From: Stentor roeselii
Lineage: Eukaryota > Ciliophora > Heterotrichea > Heterotrichida > Stentoridae
Direction: 5' to 3'
Assembly (NCBI GenBank): GCA_006503475.1
Contig: RSEH01000095.1
Coordinates: forward strand, 1 to 64,000
Length of the DNA stretch: 64,000 bases
The translations under genes were made by a program, and so were the position numbers. Positions within the stretch are counted from its first letter, which is position 1. The number at the start of each line of letters is the position of its first letter. This document shows, in pieces, positions 1 to 11,254 of this stretch. The notes below the pieces were generated by a model. That model had not been told where the DNA came from and did no database searches. It saw only the letters and a list, made by a program, of their open reading frames with translations.

Positions 1-3000
1 AAAAGTGCCATCAGCAAAGAATGAAACAATTGTATCAGGCTTATAATATTCGCAAGTATATCCAATAAATACCCAAGCTTTTAGATTTATTTGGAACTCA
101 GTTGATCCAAATATTTGATTAAAATTTTTGAATAGATCGAAACTTGAGAATTCATTGAGTGAAAAAATGAGACTCGACTTTGAGAAAATTTCTCCTGGGG
201 ATTCAAAGTATATCCAAAAAGCTATTGAGTGTGTATGAGGCATCAAGATTTGTTCACTTGAAGTCATATTTATTGAGTTGGTATTAAATCCGAAGTAAAA
301 ACCACGATTGAATGAATAAATAGGGTCGAGTGATAAGGACGAATTTTGATTTTTTATTTTTGAATAGGTATTCATTGTGATATTTGAAATCGAATTGTTT
401 GAAGTAACTGATAAACTTGGAGTTGAAAAAATAAACTTCAAAGTATGAAAATCTTCCAGTACGCAATTTGAGTTATCTTTTCTGTAAAAAGTCGGGCACA
501 AATTATAACAGACATCATTTAGATTTGAAATACAATAGCAATTATCAAAAGAATATTTAGCATTATCAATACATTGACAAGGAAACTGATTTGCAACAGT
601 TAAGTTTACACAATAATGGCAACTTTGATTTAAGTATTCATATCTACTGCAAAGTTGATCAGGGAATAATTTGCATCCAACTTTATTCGAGCATCCATTT
701 CCACATTCATCCAAACACGCTTCACAACCAGTTCCATTGAAAAAACTGTGAATATCACAATCAACAAGGCAATCTCCATAACTAGAGCACATTTTGCATT
801 TAGAACTATCACAATAAGATTTAAACCCAAAGCTACTCAAAACTCCTGAATACAAGTAAAACTCGTATAAAAATCCTTTAAAATTATACCCATTATTTCC
901 TCCAATGAATAATCCTGTTTGTATTGATTGGTTATAAGCTCCTAAATTAAAAGTGCTATTCAAACTTGCTCGACCATTGACAAAGGCAGAAAGGGTCAGG
1001 GTGTTATTTTTATATGATAAAGTCCAGCCTAAGTAAAGCCAAGTATTGAATGTAAAAGGTATGTAAACAGGAATTTCACTTGAATATAAAACTGTGTAAA
1101 CAAAATAGTCTATTAAAATATTCACCTGGTCAGTTACTACTATAGCTAAAACCATGTTTGGCTCTTCAGTTAATGATTGCATATAAAATATATAAGAGGT
1201 TGGACTCTCGATTGCATATAAAAAGATTCCGAAAGAATTCGTTGTTCCGACTTTGATGTCTTGATATGATGAAGAATTTCCTATTTTTGCTATTGATGAT
1301 TCGAAGTAAAGACCTCTTTGATACATGAGCCAAGGATCTTCGGAATCATAATTAGGCCAGTATGAATCGCTGTTTCCAAGGTAAAGAGAAAATTCTCCAC
1401 TTTTGAAGATATTTGTTATTTTGTTGAATATAAAATGGAATGTAATTTGAGGGTTTGCAATACATTTTTTACCGTCAAAGTAATCGCCAAAGGCACAAGC
1501 AGGCTGACATATTCCTTCAGATGATTGAATTAAACCTTGAAAACAATTATCACATGTCAAAACCTCAACACAATCTTGACATCTCAAGTTACAAGTTTTA
1601 CAAAAAGACCCTACTTGTCTATAGTCATCATAGCACTTGCACAGAATATCATCTAAATACGCTTTTTCAGTACAACCCTCACAACCTTCTTCAGTCATCG
1701 AATTACAATTAATGCAAAGTGGATCACTACATAAAGTGCAAGAATCTTTATATCTACAACTTTTGCATTCACTTAAACACTTAACAGCTGAGCCATTCAA
1801 AATCATTTCATCAATATTGCAGTTCCAGTTGCAAATACCTAAAGATGCAGGACAAATACACTCAGAGCAGTTTCCAATAAGACTGAAAAGGTTCTGAGAA
1901 TTTGTATAACTGAAATAACTGAAAGAGTAAATAAACATCTTTGTACTTTTGTCTCCAATGGTAAAGAAAGTGTCTGAATAACTTTCTCGATGAGTGAAAT
2001 CGACTGAATAACTTTGAAGTACTTTACTGAATAAATAAAAAGTTAAAGTCATCGATTCTTTAGTTTGAATTGAGCCAAATGATAACATTAACCATTTATT
2101 CAGTAATGATGTGTCGGAAGAGACGATATATTCTTTTGTTTTCAATGATGAAAGGGTTATATTCTCAGGTTGCTCGAATAGAAGAAGGGCTATTGTAAGA
2201 TTGTTTTGAGAACTTATTGAAAGATTTAGTTCTGTTATAGATGAACTTGTCTTTGTTAATAAAGAACCTGTTTGGTTCAAACGTATCCAAAGTGATAAAG
2301 TTGAAAAGGGACTTAGAACAAATGAGTCTGATTCAGATATGGTTGAAATGAACCAACCTCTTGCATATGCTAGAACTGCTGGAGTTTCTTCAGGGGCTTG
2401 GAAATATATTAATTCAAGAGAATCAGTTATTACTGGGTCTTTTTTGTAGAAGTTATAGTCAAGTTGGGATGTGGACTGGGATATGCATGATGTATTGTTT
2501 TGGTAATGAAGAATTGGACACTCTGACACACATAACACATCGAGGATCAAATACCCTTCAGCCACGTATTGAGCGGAACAGGCCTCATAACATTTTGACT
2601 TTCCTGTAGTAAAATAAGACCCAGTTGGACAAACAGTACAATTATCAGCAAAGATCCCGTTGCAAGAAAGACAAGAGCTATGACAATCCCTACATTCTCC
2701 AACCTCCTCATCAAAGAACTGTCTAGCAAGACACCAAAAGTTGCAATTCGATCCAAAGCACTCTTGTTTTTCCACAATAGAAGCAAGACTAGATAAACTC
2801 AAACTACTCGCTCGACAATCAATTTTCGATTTCGTATCATTTAAAGGACAATAAACTGACATTTCACTGGGCATGGTAGTGAAATTGCTGTACATATAAC
2901 CTTTGATTTCATTTTCATTTCTTCGAGTAGTCCACATCCGAAGGTCTGCGACGTATCCGTTGAATCTATTTGATGAATTGCTTCCGATGTAAAAATTCTG

Positions 3001-4128
3001 ATCTATTGTTTTTTCAGTCCACTTTACATTTATATTCGAATTGTTGATGTATAGGTCTGCCCGGTTATTTTGTTGAGATACCCATGCGATGTGAACCCAA
3101 CGCTCGGGGATTGATGTGAAGTTGTAGATTTCATTGTTGTTACCGTCGTATATGCTGAGGATTTGGTCTGAATCTCGTTGTTTTACTTTTATTAGACCCC
3201 CTATTGAGAATACTTCTAAATCTGTACTCCAGGAGAATGGGTAGAGCCAAAATTCTATTGTTAAGATTCCACTGGGGTAAGCAAATTTCAAAGAAGTCCT
3301 ATCCGACAATTTCTTCAAATTAACAAAACTTCTCGAAGTAGCAAAACAACTCTCCTTACTAACCCCTCTACAAAAGCTACAAGCCTCCTTACAATTCACA
3401 CAATCCTGCCCCAAAGCAAACGCTCCAGGCTGACAAATAACCAACGACGCCGGACTCTCCTTAACCCAGACATCCTTAAAATAAAAAGTGCTAATAGCGA
3501 CAGTAGTCCCCGAAACATATTCCTTAAAACTCGATTCCGAGTCCTCATAAATCATTCTATAATACCTCTTCAAGCTCGAATGATAAGGCGTCACAAAATA
3601 ACTACTAAAATTCCTCTTTATTTCCCATTCCCCGGGAAAATACCCGACCCAAACCCTTAAGTCAAAGTAACCCCCCACATAATTCCCACCTATCTGAACC
3701 ACGTCAGGTGACTTGGAAACCGTCTCAGCTGAATTCATCTTATCTGTCAACGTCGCGTTTTTAAAGCATCGGAAAACTCTTCCATCAGAGATGTCAAAGG
3801 TAAAGGCCAGGTGTGTCCAGTAGTTCGAAGGCACTGAAGGCAACTTGCAAAACTGAGAAGAACTTTTTGATAAGACTTGAACTGAGTTCTCGTCTTTTAA
3901 GTATAGAGCTGTCCAGTCATTTTTGATTGAAATTATTGGAAATGAACCGGAATTGCCTGGGGATGAATATGGACGGAACCAGAGTTCGATTCCGTAGGAC
4001 ACGTCGGAGACTGAGCTCGAGATTGAAAGGTTCACTTGACGGCTCGTTGGGTTCGTGTCGGATGAAAAGTTGAGATATGATATGTCCACGCTTGTCGATA
4101 GAAGTGGCAAAATAATGGACCAAAACAT
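1..4128 (-). CDS. Large secreted/surface protein with LamG-like and Cys-rich repeats (3' end outside window)
   Basis: One open frame of 1376 codons runs from an ATG at 4128-4126 to the first base of the window with no stop, so the C-terminus is missing. The N-terminus (MFWSIILPLLSTSVDIS) reads as a signal peptide. Concanavalin A/laminin-G-like jelly-roll segments alternate with cysteine-rich furin/EGF-like segments. Cys-rich stretches lie near residues 245-260, 455-525, 750-880 and 1095-1215. Lectin-like segments between them carry W(V/T)H(I/L)A(W/F), IGG/IGSN and L-R-x-W motifs (for example near residues 95-200 and 340-400); a fifth begins near 1230. Secretion or surface display, and possible glycan or adhesion binding, are inferred from the architecture. 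The start is preceded by CTAATAA, as at other genes here. No frame break was seen. A specific orthologue was not recognised. Confidence 0.85.
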   Translation of the reverse strand, partial: MFWSIILPLLSTSVDISYLNFSSDTNPTSRQVNLSISSSVSDVSYGIELWFRPYSSPGNSGSFPIISIKNDWTALYLKDENSVQVLSKSSSQFCKLPSVPSNYWTHLAFTFDISDGRVFRCFKNATLTDKMNSAETVSKSPDVVQIGGNYVGGYFDLRVWVGYFPGEWEIKRNFSSYFVTPYHSSLKRYYRMIYEDSESSFKEYVSGTTVAISTFYFKDVWVKESPASLVICQPGAFALGQDCVNCKEACSFCRGVSKESCFATSRSFVNLKKLSDRTSLKFAYPSGILTIEFWLYPFSWSTDLEVFSIGGLIKVKQRDSDQILSIYDGNNNEIYNFTSIPERWVHIAWVSQQNNRADLYINNSNINVKWTEKTIDQNFYIGSNSSNRFNGYVADLRMWTTRRNENEIKGYMYSNFTTMPSEMSVYCPLNDTKSKIDCRASSLSLSSLASIVEKQECFGSNCNFWCLARQFFDEEVGECRDCHSSCLSCNGIFADNCTVCPTGSYFTTGKSKCYEACSAQYVAEGYLILDVLCVSECPILHYQNNTSCISQSTSQLDYNFYKKDPVITDSLELIYFQAPEETPAVLAYARGWFISTISESDSFVLSPFSTLSLWIRLNQTGSLLTKTSSSITELNLSISSQNNLTIALLLFEQPENITLSSLKTKEYIVSSDTSLLNKWLMLSFGSIQTKESMTLTFYLFSKVLQSYSVDFTHRESYSDTFFTIGDKSTKMFIYSFSYFSYTNSQNLFSLIGNCSECICPASLGICNWNCNIDEMILNGSAVKCLSECKSCRYKDSCTLCSDPLCINCNSMTEEGCEGCTEKAYLDDILCKCYDDYRQVGSFCKTCNLRCQDCVEVLTCDNCFQGLIQSSEGICQPACAFGDYFDGKKCIANPQITFHFIFNKITNIFKSGEFSLYLGNSDSYWPNYDSEDPWLMYQRGLYFESSIAKIGNSSSYQDIKVGTTNSFGIFLYAIESPTSYIFYMQSLTEEPNMVLAIVVTDQVNILIDYFVYTVLYSSEIPVYIPFTFNTWLYLGWTLSYKNNTLTLSAFVNGRASLNSTFNLGAYNQSIQTGLFIGGNNGYNFKGFLYEFYLYSGVLSSFGFKSYCDSSKCKMCSSYGDCLVDCDIHSFFNGTGCEACLDECGNGCSNKVGCKLFPDQLCSRYEYLNQSCHYCVNLTVANQFPCQCIDNAKYSFDNCYCISNLNDVCYNLCPTFYRKDNSNCVLEDFHTLKFIFSTPSLSVTSNNSISNITMNTYSKIKNQNSSLSLDPIYSFNRGFYFGFNTNSINMTSSEQILMPHTHSIAFWIYFESPGEIFSKSSLIFSLNEFSSFDLFKNFNQIFGSTEFQINLKAWVFIGYTCEYYKPDTIVSFFADGTF

Positions 4129-7100
4129 TTATTAGAAGAGAAATGTAAAATTTTAAGAGGTTTAAGGGATTTAATTTAGGATGATAGTTTTATTTGATTT
4201 TGGGATTTTTTTGGGATGAAGAAAATTTAAATTTTTGAGAGGGAAAGGGGATTGAAGGATGTCTTTGAAGAGTGATTGAAGGATGTCTTTGAAGAGTGAT
4301 TGAAGGATGTCTTTGAAGAGGTGATTGAAGGGAATACCACGATGAACTCATTATTAGGGTTCATGTTTATATTTATGTATTTAGTGGATATCTTAAGGAC
4401 GCCTCATTAAGCCTGATATAAAATTATTTGTTCTGATTGGGAAGATATCGAGTTAAATTTTAATAATTTAGAGTCAAAATTTAAGGTTTTACACTTTCTC
4501 AGGTATCTTTACGATAAAGACAAAATTTAGAGTGTCTAGCCATATTATAATAACTAAAAGAATTAGAAGTTAGACAAGATATGTTTAGTTATCTTTAAGA
4601 TATAGTTTATTTCTTTTAAATATCTGATGAACTATGCGTTCCAGTTCTTAGATGTGGAAAAGAAGAGCTTTTTGTTGAAGTTTTTCAAATAAGATGATAT
4701 GAAAATGAAACTCGAAGGAAATACCTTTTTTGGAATGATTAAGAAAGATTTTCGATTTATGTTGATATAGAATCTGGATTTTAACGCAAGTTTACCCTTG
4801 GAAAATTAAATAAACTGAGTTGAATTGTTTTTGAAGAAGATTTATAGTGTTCTTTTATTAGAGTCCTTATTGAAGAGAAGGAAAATATAAGGTAATTAGT
4901 GATTAGATTAAAGTTGTTACTTTGTCTATTTGATAACAATATTCTAAGGAAATAATTTTTTAGTTTTTGATATGGAATCAGGGTTTTTGAAATAATTTCA
5001 CATTTGATGAGTGTTAAATATTCATTAATATTGGTGTTATTCATGAAGAGCTTTCCTATATTGGATGGCATTCATAAAATCAATGCATGCTTGAAGTTGA
5101 TGAAAATAGTTAAAGATTCCAGGATTAATCTTAAAATAACATATAATTCGAATTGAAACCTATTGATTGAATAAGATAATTTGCCAGTTTAGTCAAATCT
5201 TACAAAGTTCAATCTATTCATCTAATTTCCAACATCACTGATATTACTACAAAACCCTTTCCTAAATTTTTCAAATTAAATATTCTGAAATTAATCAAGA
5301 CCTTTAACTTTCAGTGTATTGCTCTTTCAGTCTTGATAATAAAAAGTCAGGATCATCCTCAAGACAAATATGAACTCTGAGGATATTTTTGAGTTATTAA
5401 GCAGAGTTTAGTGTTGACCAGAAACAAATCTTAAATTTCATTAAACAACAATTTTTAAGTTTTATTCAGTCTCTACAAAAAAATCTACTTTCTCAGTTTC
5501 CTACAAACAACCTTTTAATCTAATTTTTCCGCTATTTTCTTGAAAGAATTGAAAAATCACTTTTTTGGTTGATATTCTTGATGATTAAACAAAATTTATG
5601 AACTTGATTGAAAAGATTAAATTTTCACTTTTTCTGACCAGAGAACCAAAGAAGTTCATCTCCTTTTAGTAAATTTTTGATTAATAAAGGAATAGTTCTG
5701 CTTAGATGTAAATATTGACAAGTAGGCCTCTATAATGCTAACTCTTAACAAGGGGTATAAAAAATTAGAAAGCATCTAATTTCGAATGCAAATGAAAATA
5801 TTATCTCATAAATTAAGGTCTTACTACTGAGTTATAACCAATACTCATGAATCCATATGAAAATTTTATTAATTCAATATCTAAAAGAATAAGCTTTTGT
5901 GTTTATTCGCAACTTTAGACTAGCTTTCTGATAATATTAAATTTTTCTGTCCTATGTTCATCAATAAGACATGCATCAACCCTAAGTTTTAACTTCCAGT
6001 CATTCAATCTTTAGTTTGAACATTCACTTTAGGATTTCTGTAATTTTATATAACTAAAATTTGATACTTTTTGTGTACATCTTAAGGGAATCGACTTTAT
6101 TTGCCAATTTATTCTTAGAATTTAATAAATTTTAACCCTTTCGACATAGGGTTTATATTAAAACGAATAGTTAATTAGGATTATGAAAAACCTTGAATCA
6201 TTTGTCATGTAAGTGCACCCTGCATGTAGAGAATGGTCGATAGACTTCACAGTTTCTGTTAGAAAAAAATCGAATTTCGATATTTTATTATGCCTAAGGA
6301 AAATTAGCAGGGCCCGTAATTAGGCAGAAGTAAAATTGGCAGTAAGGCCTCTAAGGGTCCAGCAAGGTAATGGATAATAGCTGAATAGTCCTATTTTTTA
6401 GATATCAAGGCCCTAGTGATGTGATTTTAGTAATTGAAAAGCGCATTCCTTCCCTTAGTATTAACTAAGAATAATCAAGTATCATCGGATAAGCAGCCGA
6501 ATTCGCACCTGCAGATTGAATTTCTATAGATATCCATAATAAAAGTAAAATAAATCAAAAATCATTAGCAATCTAATCCCACCTTTTGGACAAGTATCCC
6601 TCTTTTAAGTAGCAATTACTGAAAATTAATATAAAAACCAAATTTTGGAAAAATTAATTAAGCATCTCAATTTTACCTGAATTATCTGTTTCATGTAATA
6701 ACAACAATGATCTTACTATGATAATGCATTCTAAGTTCCACTATTATTACTTCGAGATCATCACTCTGAGTATCGAGGTAAGTACAACTGGCTGCATTCT
6801 TTTACTATGAGAGTGTCCACATCTATCAATTTCACTATTTCTTATAATTTCTTCTGATATGACTGCAAAATATGGTATTATAACAGCAATTGTGATCCGA
6901 AGGCTCAAATTAATAAACTTCATCCTTAACCACTTTTAATGGTATAAATAGCTACATACTTTATTACTAACTGCAAAGTACTCAAGCTATATATTTACCC
7001 ATTCATCGAGTAAGTACACCTGTAATTTCTTCATAATAACTTAAAAAATAGAAACTCATCTCTACTGTTCGATTAGCTGCATCTCGAAAATTGTATGAAA

Positions 7101-10100
7101 TCTTTATGAGTTTGAAATTATATTGTTTTTATAAGGATGATAGGGATTAACTTTTATAAATTTTTTTGTGTTTTTTTGAATTAGTAAATTTTTGAATTAT
7201 TTCGATATGGAAAAGAGGTTTGGTCTTGAGGCTTCCAATTTAGTCAAACTTCTTTCTAAATGCATTTATTAAGTTTTTCATCGAGGTATATTCGAATCGG
7301 AGCTTATAATTTTAAAGATGATATAGCTACCTTGAAATTTGCATTTTGAAAAGTGAGAAAATCAAAGCCTATTTAGAGATTAATTGGCAAGTCTTAAATT
7401 TTTTGAGAGGGTAGAATAATCCTGGTTAAACCTAATTTAGTTTAAACACAAATAATCTTAATCTTTTACATTATTCCTGCATATTTATGTAAGAGGACTT
7501 TATTTTACTGCAGTAAATTATTATTACTTACTAAAACTGCTAGTGTTAGATTCTAAAGATTAGATATTTAATAATGTGCTTCAAGTGGCAAGATTATCTT
7601 TATTTTTCTCTGGAATTGGGATTAGTAATAAAAAAATAAACATTAATCTATTAAACCAATTAGAAACTTTTAAGCTTTTAATTAAAGACAATCAAGACTA
7701 ATTCTAGAATCAGGAAGCTATCATAGTTCAAACAGTCATCACTTAAATTCTATTGCCAAGAAGTACTCTGCCTAATAAATTAATCATCAGATTCACAAGA
7801 AGATGCTTATTCAACCATGGATTTCTATAAAGTTCATCAAATAATGATGAATATTTTTAATATACCAACTTGGGTAAATTATTTAAAACTAGAAATTTGC
7901 AATGTACCTTGAATGTATCGATTATAAGAAGTATCAGGCACTTAATAACAACTATAATATTGGTTCTTTTTCTGGTCCTTGCTAAAAGGGATATTTGCAA
8001 ATAGAAAGAGCACAAAGATTGATAATTTGAATATGATTAGTCTCAAAAGAGAGTATAGATTTCAGAGTTTAATTTAAATCTTTAGATTAATATCCATTAT
8101 GATCAGAATTTGAGTTTAAAATTCATTGGATCTATCAAGAAATAAATATTGTTTTGAATTAGTTATGTTTGGCATTAAAATATATAATGATTAATTAAGA
8201 GCCATAATTTATAAGTTTTAATTAAATACCATAATTAAAACTCTACCTTACTGATGCATATTTCTCTTCAAGATTCTAATAAATTACGAAAAGGTAAATT
8301 AAACTCAATACCTGAAAGCTATTCATTTTCTTGATCACAATTATTATAAATTCCAAAGCCTCTATCAAACCTACAGTAAAAAGAACCTTATAATTTCTAT
8401 TTCTTTTCAAAAATATTGAAATTCTGTTACTTTAAACTAGTTTTTTATCTATAATAGTTTTTTATCTTTTACTAATAAGATAATATTTTGAATTTCCTTC
8501 GATATGGTTCATTTTAAAATAATTGAAAAGTTTATGAGCTGAACGTTTTGAATTAAAATTTTTCATTAAGAGTCTTTTAAATAATTATGTAATTTGGGCT
8601 TGTAAGATTTTTGTTAAGTTTTTATATTTTATTCTTTATTTTAAAAAATATTATTTAAATGAATCAAATTTTGACAAATTTCAGTGTTTAAACATCGCCT
8701 CTTGTAAAGAATTTCGAAGTTTTTCAACTTTTTATTTGCAGATATCGAGAATTGGAATTTTTCCTCAGAGTTATGCAAATTTTTTCATTATCTTCTGCAA
8801 ATTCAATTATAATGAAGACTATATTCCAGTTTTTTATAGATTTTCAAGAGGTTCTTTTGATTATTTAAGATTATAGATATGTTTTACTTGTCATGGTTAA
8901 ACTATAAACTTAATTTTCACAGTTTTTTTTGGTTTCTTGGATTTTTGCAGATTTTCAACTTTTTCCAATTGATCAGTGACTACTCTTCTCCTAACTTTAA
9001 AAGATTTCGCAAAGGTTATTTGTTTTGTTCATTAAACTGAAGTTTTCTTGCTAAATGATGCAAATTTTTTGATAACCTCTTGAAAAGTTTCATAAGAAAA
9101 TAATTTCTTGTCAAATACTCCTGAACTTACAGAGCATTAAAGTAAATTTTTTCTTATTCTGTTATAAATTCCTTGTTTTCTTTATTAATCTTTCTTTTTT
9201 TCATTAAAGGTAATTCGAGTTAATTTATCAGTCTTAGAATTCACGATAAATTTTTTCTTTTCCCATTAATAAGCTAAATCGAAATTATCCAAATAAACCT
9301 TTCAGTTCTAAATCACATAATTTTTTATTCTTTTTAAAATATTCTTCATCATCTTTCTTTTCAAGCAGATTTTGTAGACAATATTCGAAGACTTGTAAAA
9401 AAAGAAAGTCACATACCTCAAGATCTGAAGCAAGCCACCTTAAGTTTTCTTTAAAGGGACTATGAATTAGAGCTATTAAAAATTTACTTTGAATGAAATG
9501 GTAAAAACTTAAGCTTTTTCTCTTGAAAGACTTTCCTGCTATTTAAATGAGCTGGAAATTTAGATTTAATTAGAGACACGTGACTTTTAAGGTATAATTA
9601 TGAGGTTATGTCTCATAGAATGAGATTTTTCAGTGATTTAGATGAGACTATTAAGTTTTTCTTTGATTCTTACTAGTTGATTTCGGATTATGCTAGTTTT
9701 TCTTAGTTTCGGTTTTATTTGGATTTCGAAAGTTTAGATGCTACTTAAGTATAAAAGTTCAGAGGTTTTCATGGAAATTCAAGGCGCACTACAGCACTTT
9801 TCGCAATTTGTAAAAATTCTGGAGAGTATTTTCCTTTTTCTTTGAGCTTCTTCAATAACTTGGCCTGGAGTCCTTACCTTATTTTGATGTAGCTTTGTTC
9901 GAACACTAGTACCTCAGCCACTTTCGTTTTTGTCTAAAGTCTTAAATATAGATTCTAGAGTCCTTTCTAATTTTGCTTCATCAATTCTATAGATAAAAGT
10001 CATTTGAGGATGATAATTGGAGTAAGAAATCCTATAGAGTGAGGATATTGAAGGTAGTGAATTAAAGAATTGATTATTGATAGATACCTAAGATGAACTT

Positions 10101-10171
10101 ATCTAAGTATATAAAAAACTATTAAACAAATAATCTTTAGGTCTAATAATTATATAGTGTAAATTTTAATC
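4129..10171. other. Six-kilobase stretch without a recognisable gene
   Basis: Both strands are dense in stops; I see no long open frame, tRNA, rRNA, or spliced gene using 15-nt introns. Composition is clearly more AT-rich than the flanking genes. It contains a short 24-bp tandem repeat at 4250-4332 and a small GC-richer island near 6295-6400. The best open stretch, 4781-5071 (-), looks like chance. The left end carries the upstream region of the LamG gene and the right end that of the coiled-coil gene. Such a long empty stretch is unusual beside gaps of 0-300 bp elsewhere in the window. Confidence 0.6.
4250..4332. repeat. Tandem repeat, 24-bp unit, about 3.4 copies
   Basis: The unit GATTGAAGGATGTCTTTGAA-GAGT is repeated at 4250, 4274 and 4298 (the third has one extra G) and is followed by a partial fourth copy, GATTGAAGGG. 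It lies about 120 bp upstream of the LamG-gene start and is noncoding. The copies are nearly identical, which suggests recent expansion. Confidence 0.9.
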
Positions 10172-11254
10172 ATGGCTATAAATATGTCCTGCTCTTACGA
10201 TGGCTGTCCTCAGAATATCAAAAATTCTTGTGATGATTGTCCTGAAATTACATACTGGTGCAACGATCATTCAGATTCTCATGAAAATGAAACAGATCAC
10301 CAGACTATTCATATCAATAAGGAGAAATTGAATGAGATTACTTTGATATTTCTGAAGTCAAAAATCGACAATTATATTATTGAGATATTAAATGATACAG
10401 AAAGAGTTATCACAGCTTTGAAAAAAGCCTCAAATGATGCAATAAAAAGACTTAAAGAAACTGCAAAGAATATCAAAAACATCACTGAGCTTGAGCCATT
10501 TCGATTTTCAAAAGAAAGAATCTCTTTTCTAGTAGATGAAGTAGGACAGATCTCAAAAGATATGAAAATTAGCCCACTATGCCTAATAAATGATTTACAA
10601 AGAGAAGTTAATGATAAGGATAATCTAGTATTAAGCTTTGAAGTTGAAATAAGTGAATTAAAACAAGAGGTTTATGAAAAGGAGCAGATTCTCCAGTCAG
10701 TCCTAGATGATAGGGAAAGAGAAAGTGAATGGGAATTGGAAATATTAAAAAGAGAATTTGATTTTGATTTATACTCCGATAATATAGTAGAAAAGTTTGA
10801 ATTCTTCTGGGGGATCACTGGAGAATACTATAGGATTCATGGCTGGGTAAGAGAGGGCGTAAAAGAGAGATGTCTTCATCTTCTATTTTCCAACAATAGA
10901 AAATATTGTTTTTTCTGTATTCACTAATCAGGTAATTTCGAAAAAGATGGTAACTACGAAAAAGCTTGTAACCTGCATCGAAGACAGTAACTTAAATCAA
11001 AGTCGGTAACCTGCATCGAAGCAGCTAGCCTAGATCAAGAAGGAAATGGTAATATGCATCAAAGAATGTAAAATTAAACAAAGGGGGTAACCTAAACTTA
11101 GGTAATCGATATAGAAGCCTGTATCAGAAACTTAGTGCATGTTTGGAACTTAGTAAAGAAAGTATTCGAGCAACTTCGTCCAGGGGAGAGCAATAAGGTT
11201 TATGAGAAAAGATGGCAGCAGCTTTACCCGGAGTGCATATTCAGCATAGATTAG
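10172..11254 (+). CDS. B-box-like Cys/His and coiled-coil protein with multiply interrupted 3' part
   Basis: The first exon (10172-10916) encodes an N-terminal Cys/His cluster resembling a B-box zinc site (C7, C12, C20, C23, C30, H33, H37, H43), then a long charged coiled coil (about residues 45-215). Read straight on, it stops at 10925-10927. That stop lies inside a consensus 15-nt intron (10917-10931, GTATTCACTAATCAG). Downstream are further GT...AG units of 15 or 16 nt separated mostly by 3 nt, then an open tail from 11136 to TAG 11252-11254 containing HVWNLVKKVFEQLRP. Removing every unit leaves 912 nt, exactly 304 codons with one terminal stop. The 15-nt units after the first can also be kept in frame, so the exact exon set is uncertain. 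Without further splicing the protein would end at 10990. A decayed gene is the alternative. Function unknown. Confidence 0.6.
10932..11135 (+). repeat. Tandem array of intron-sized GT...AG units
   Basis: Units start at 10932, 10950 (15 nt), 10968, 10987, 11006, 11049, 11068 (16 nt), 11087 (15), 11102 (16) and 11121 (15). Each begins GTA and ends AG. The 16-nt units at 10968 and 11006 are identical (GTAACCTGCATCGAAG), and those at 10987, 11049 and 11068 are close variants. Spacers are 3 nt, except 27 nt at 11022-11048 and none at 11101/11102. The period is therefore 18-19 nt. Confidence 0.85.

Noticed and set aside
1455-2786. Several short frames on both strands within 1-4128
   Set aside because: All are shadows of the single long minus-strand LamG/Cys-rich frame.
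3971-3990. tRNA-like B-box word GTTCGATTCC
   Set aside because: It lies inside the LamG coding frame and lacks matching arms.
4781-5071. 96-codon minus-strand open stretch in the gene-empty island
   Set aside because: No A/T start box, low-complexity composition, no domain or homologue recognised; length is plausible by chance over 6 kb.
10937-10990. Reading the gene as simply ending at 10990 with repeats GNFEKD/GNYEKA
   Set aside because: Possible, but it ignores the open tail to 11254 that comes into frame when the intron-sized units are removed; kept only as an alternative.
10932-11135. CRISPR-like reading of the regular repeat and spacer pattern
   Set aside because: Units are 15-16 nt with 3-nt spacers and a eukaryotic gene context; there are no cas genes and no spacer-sized gaps.
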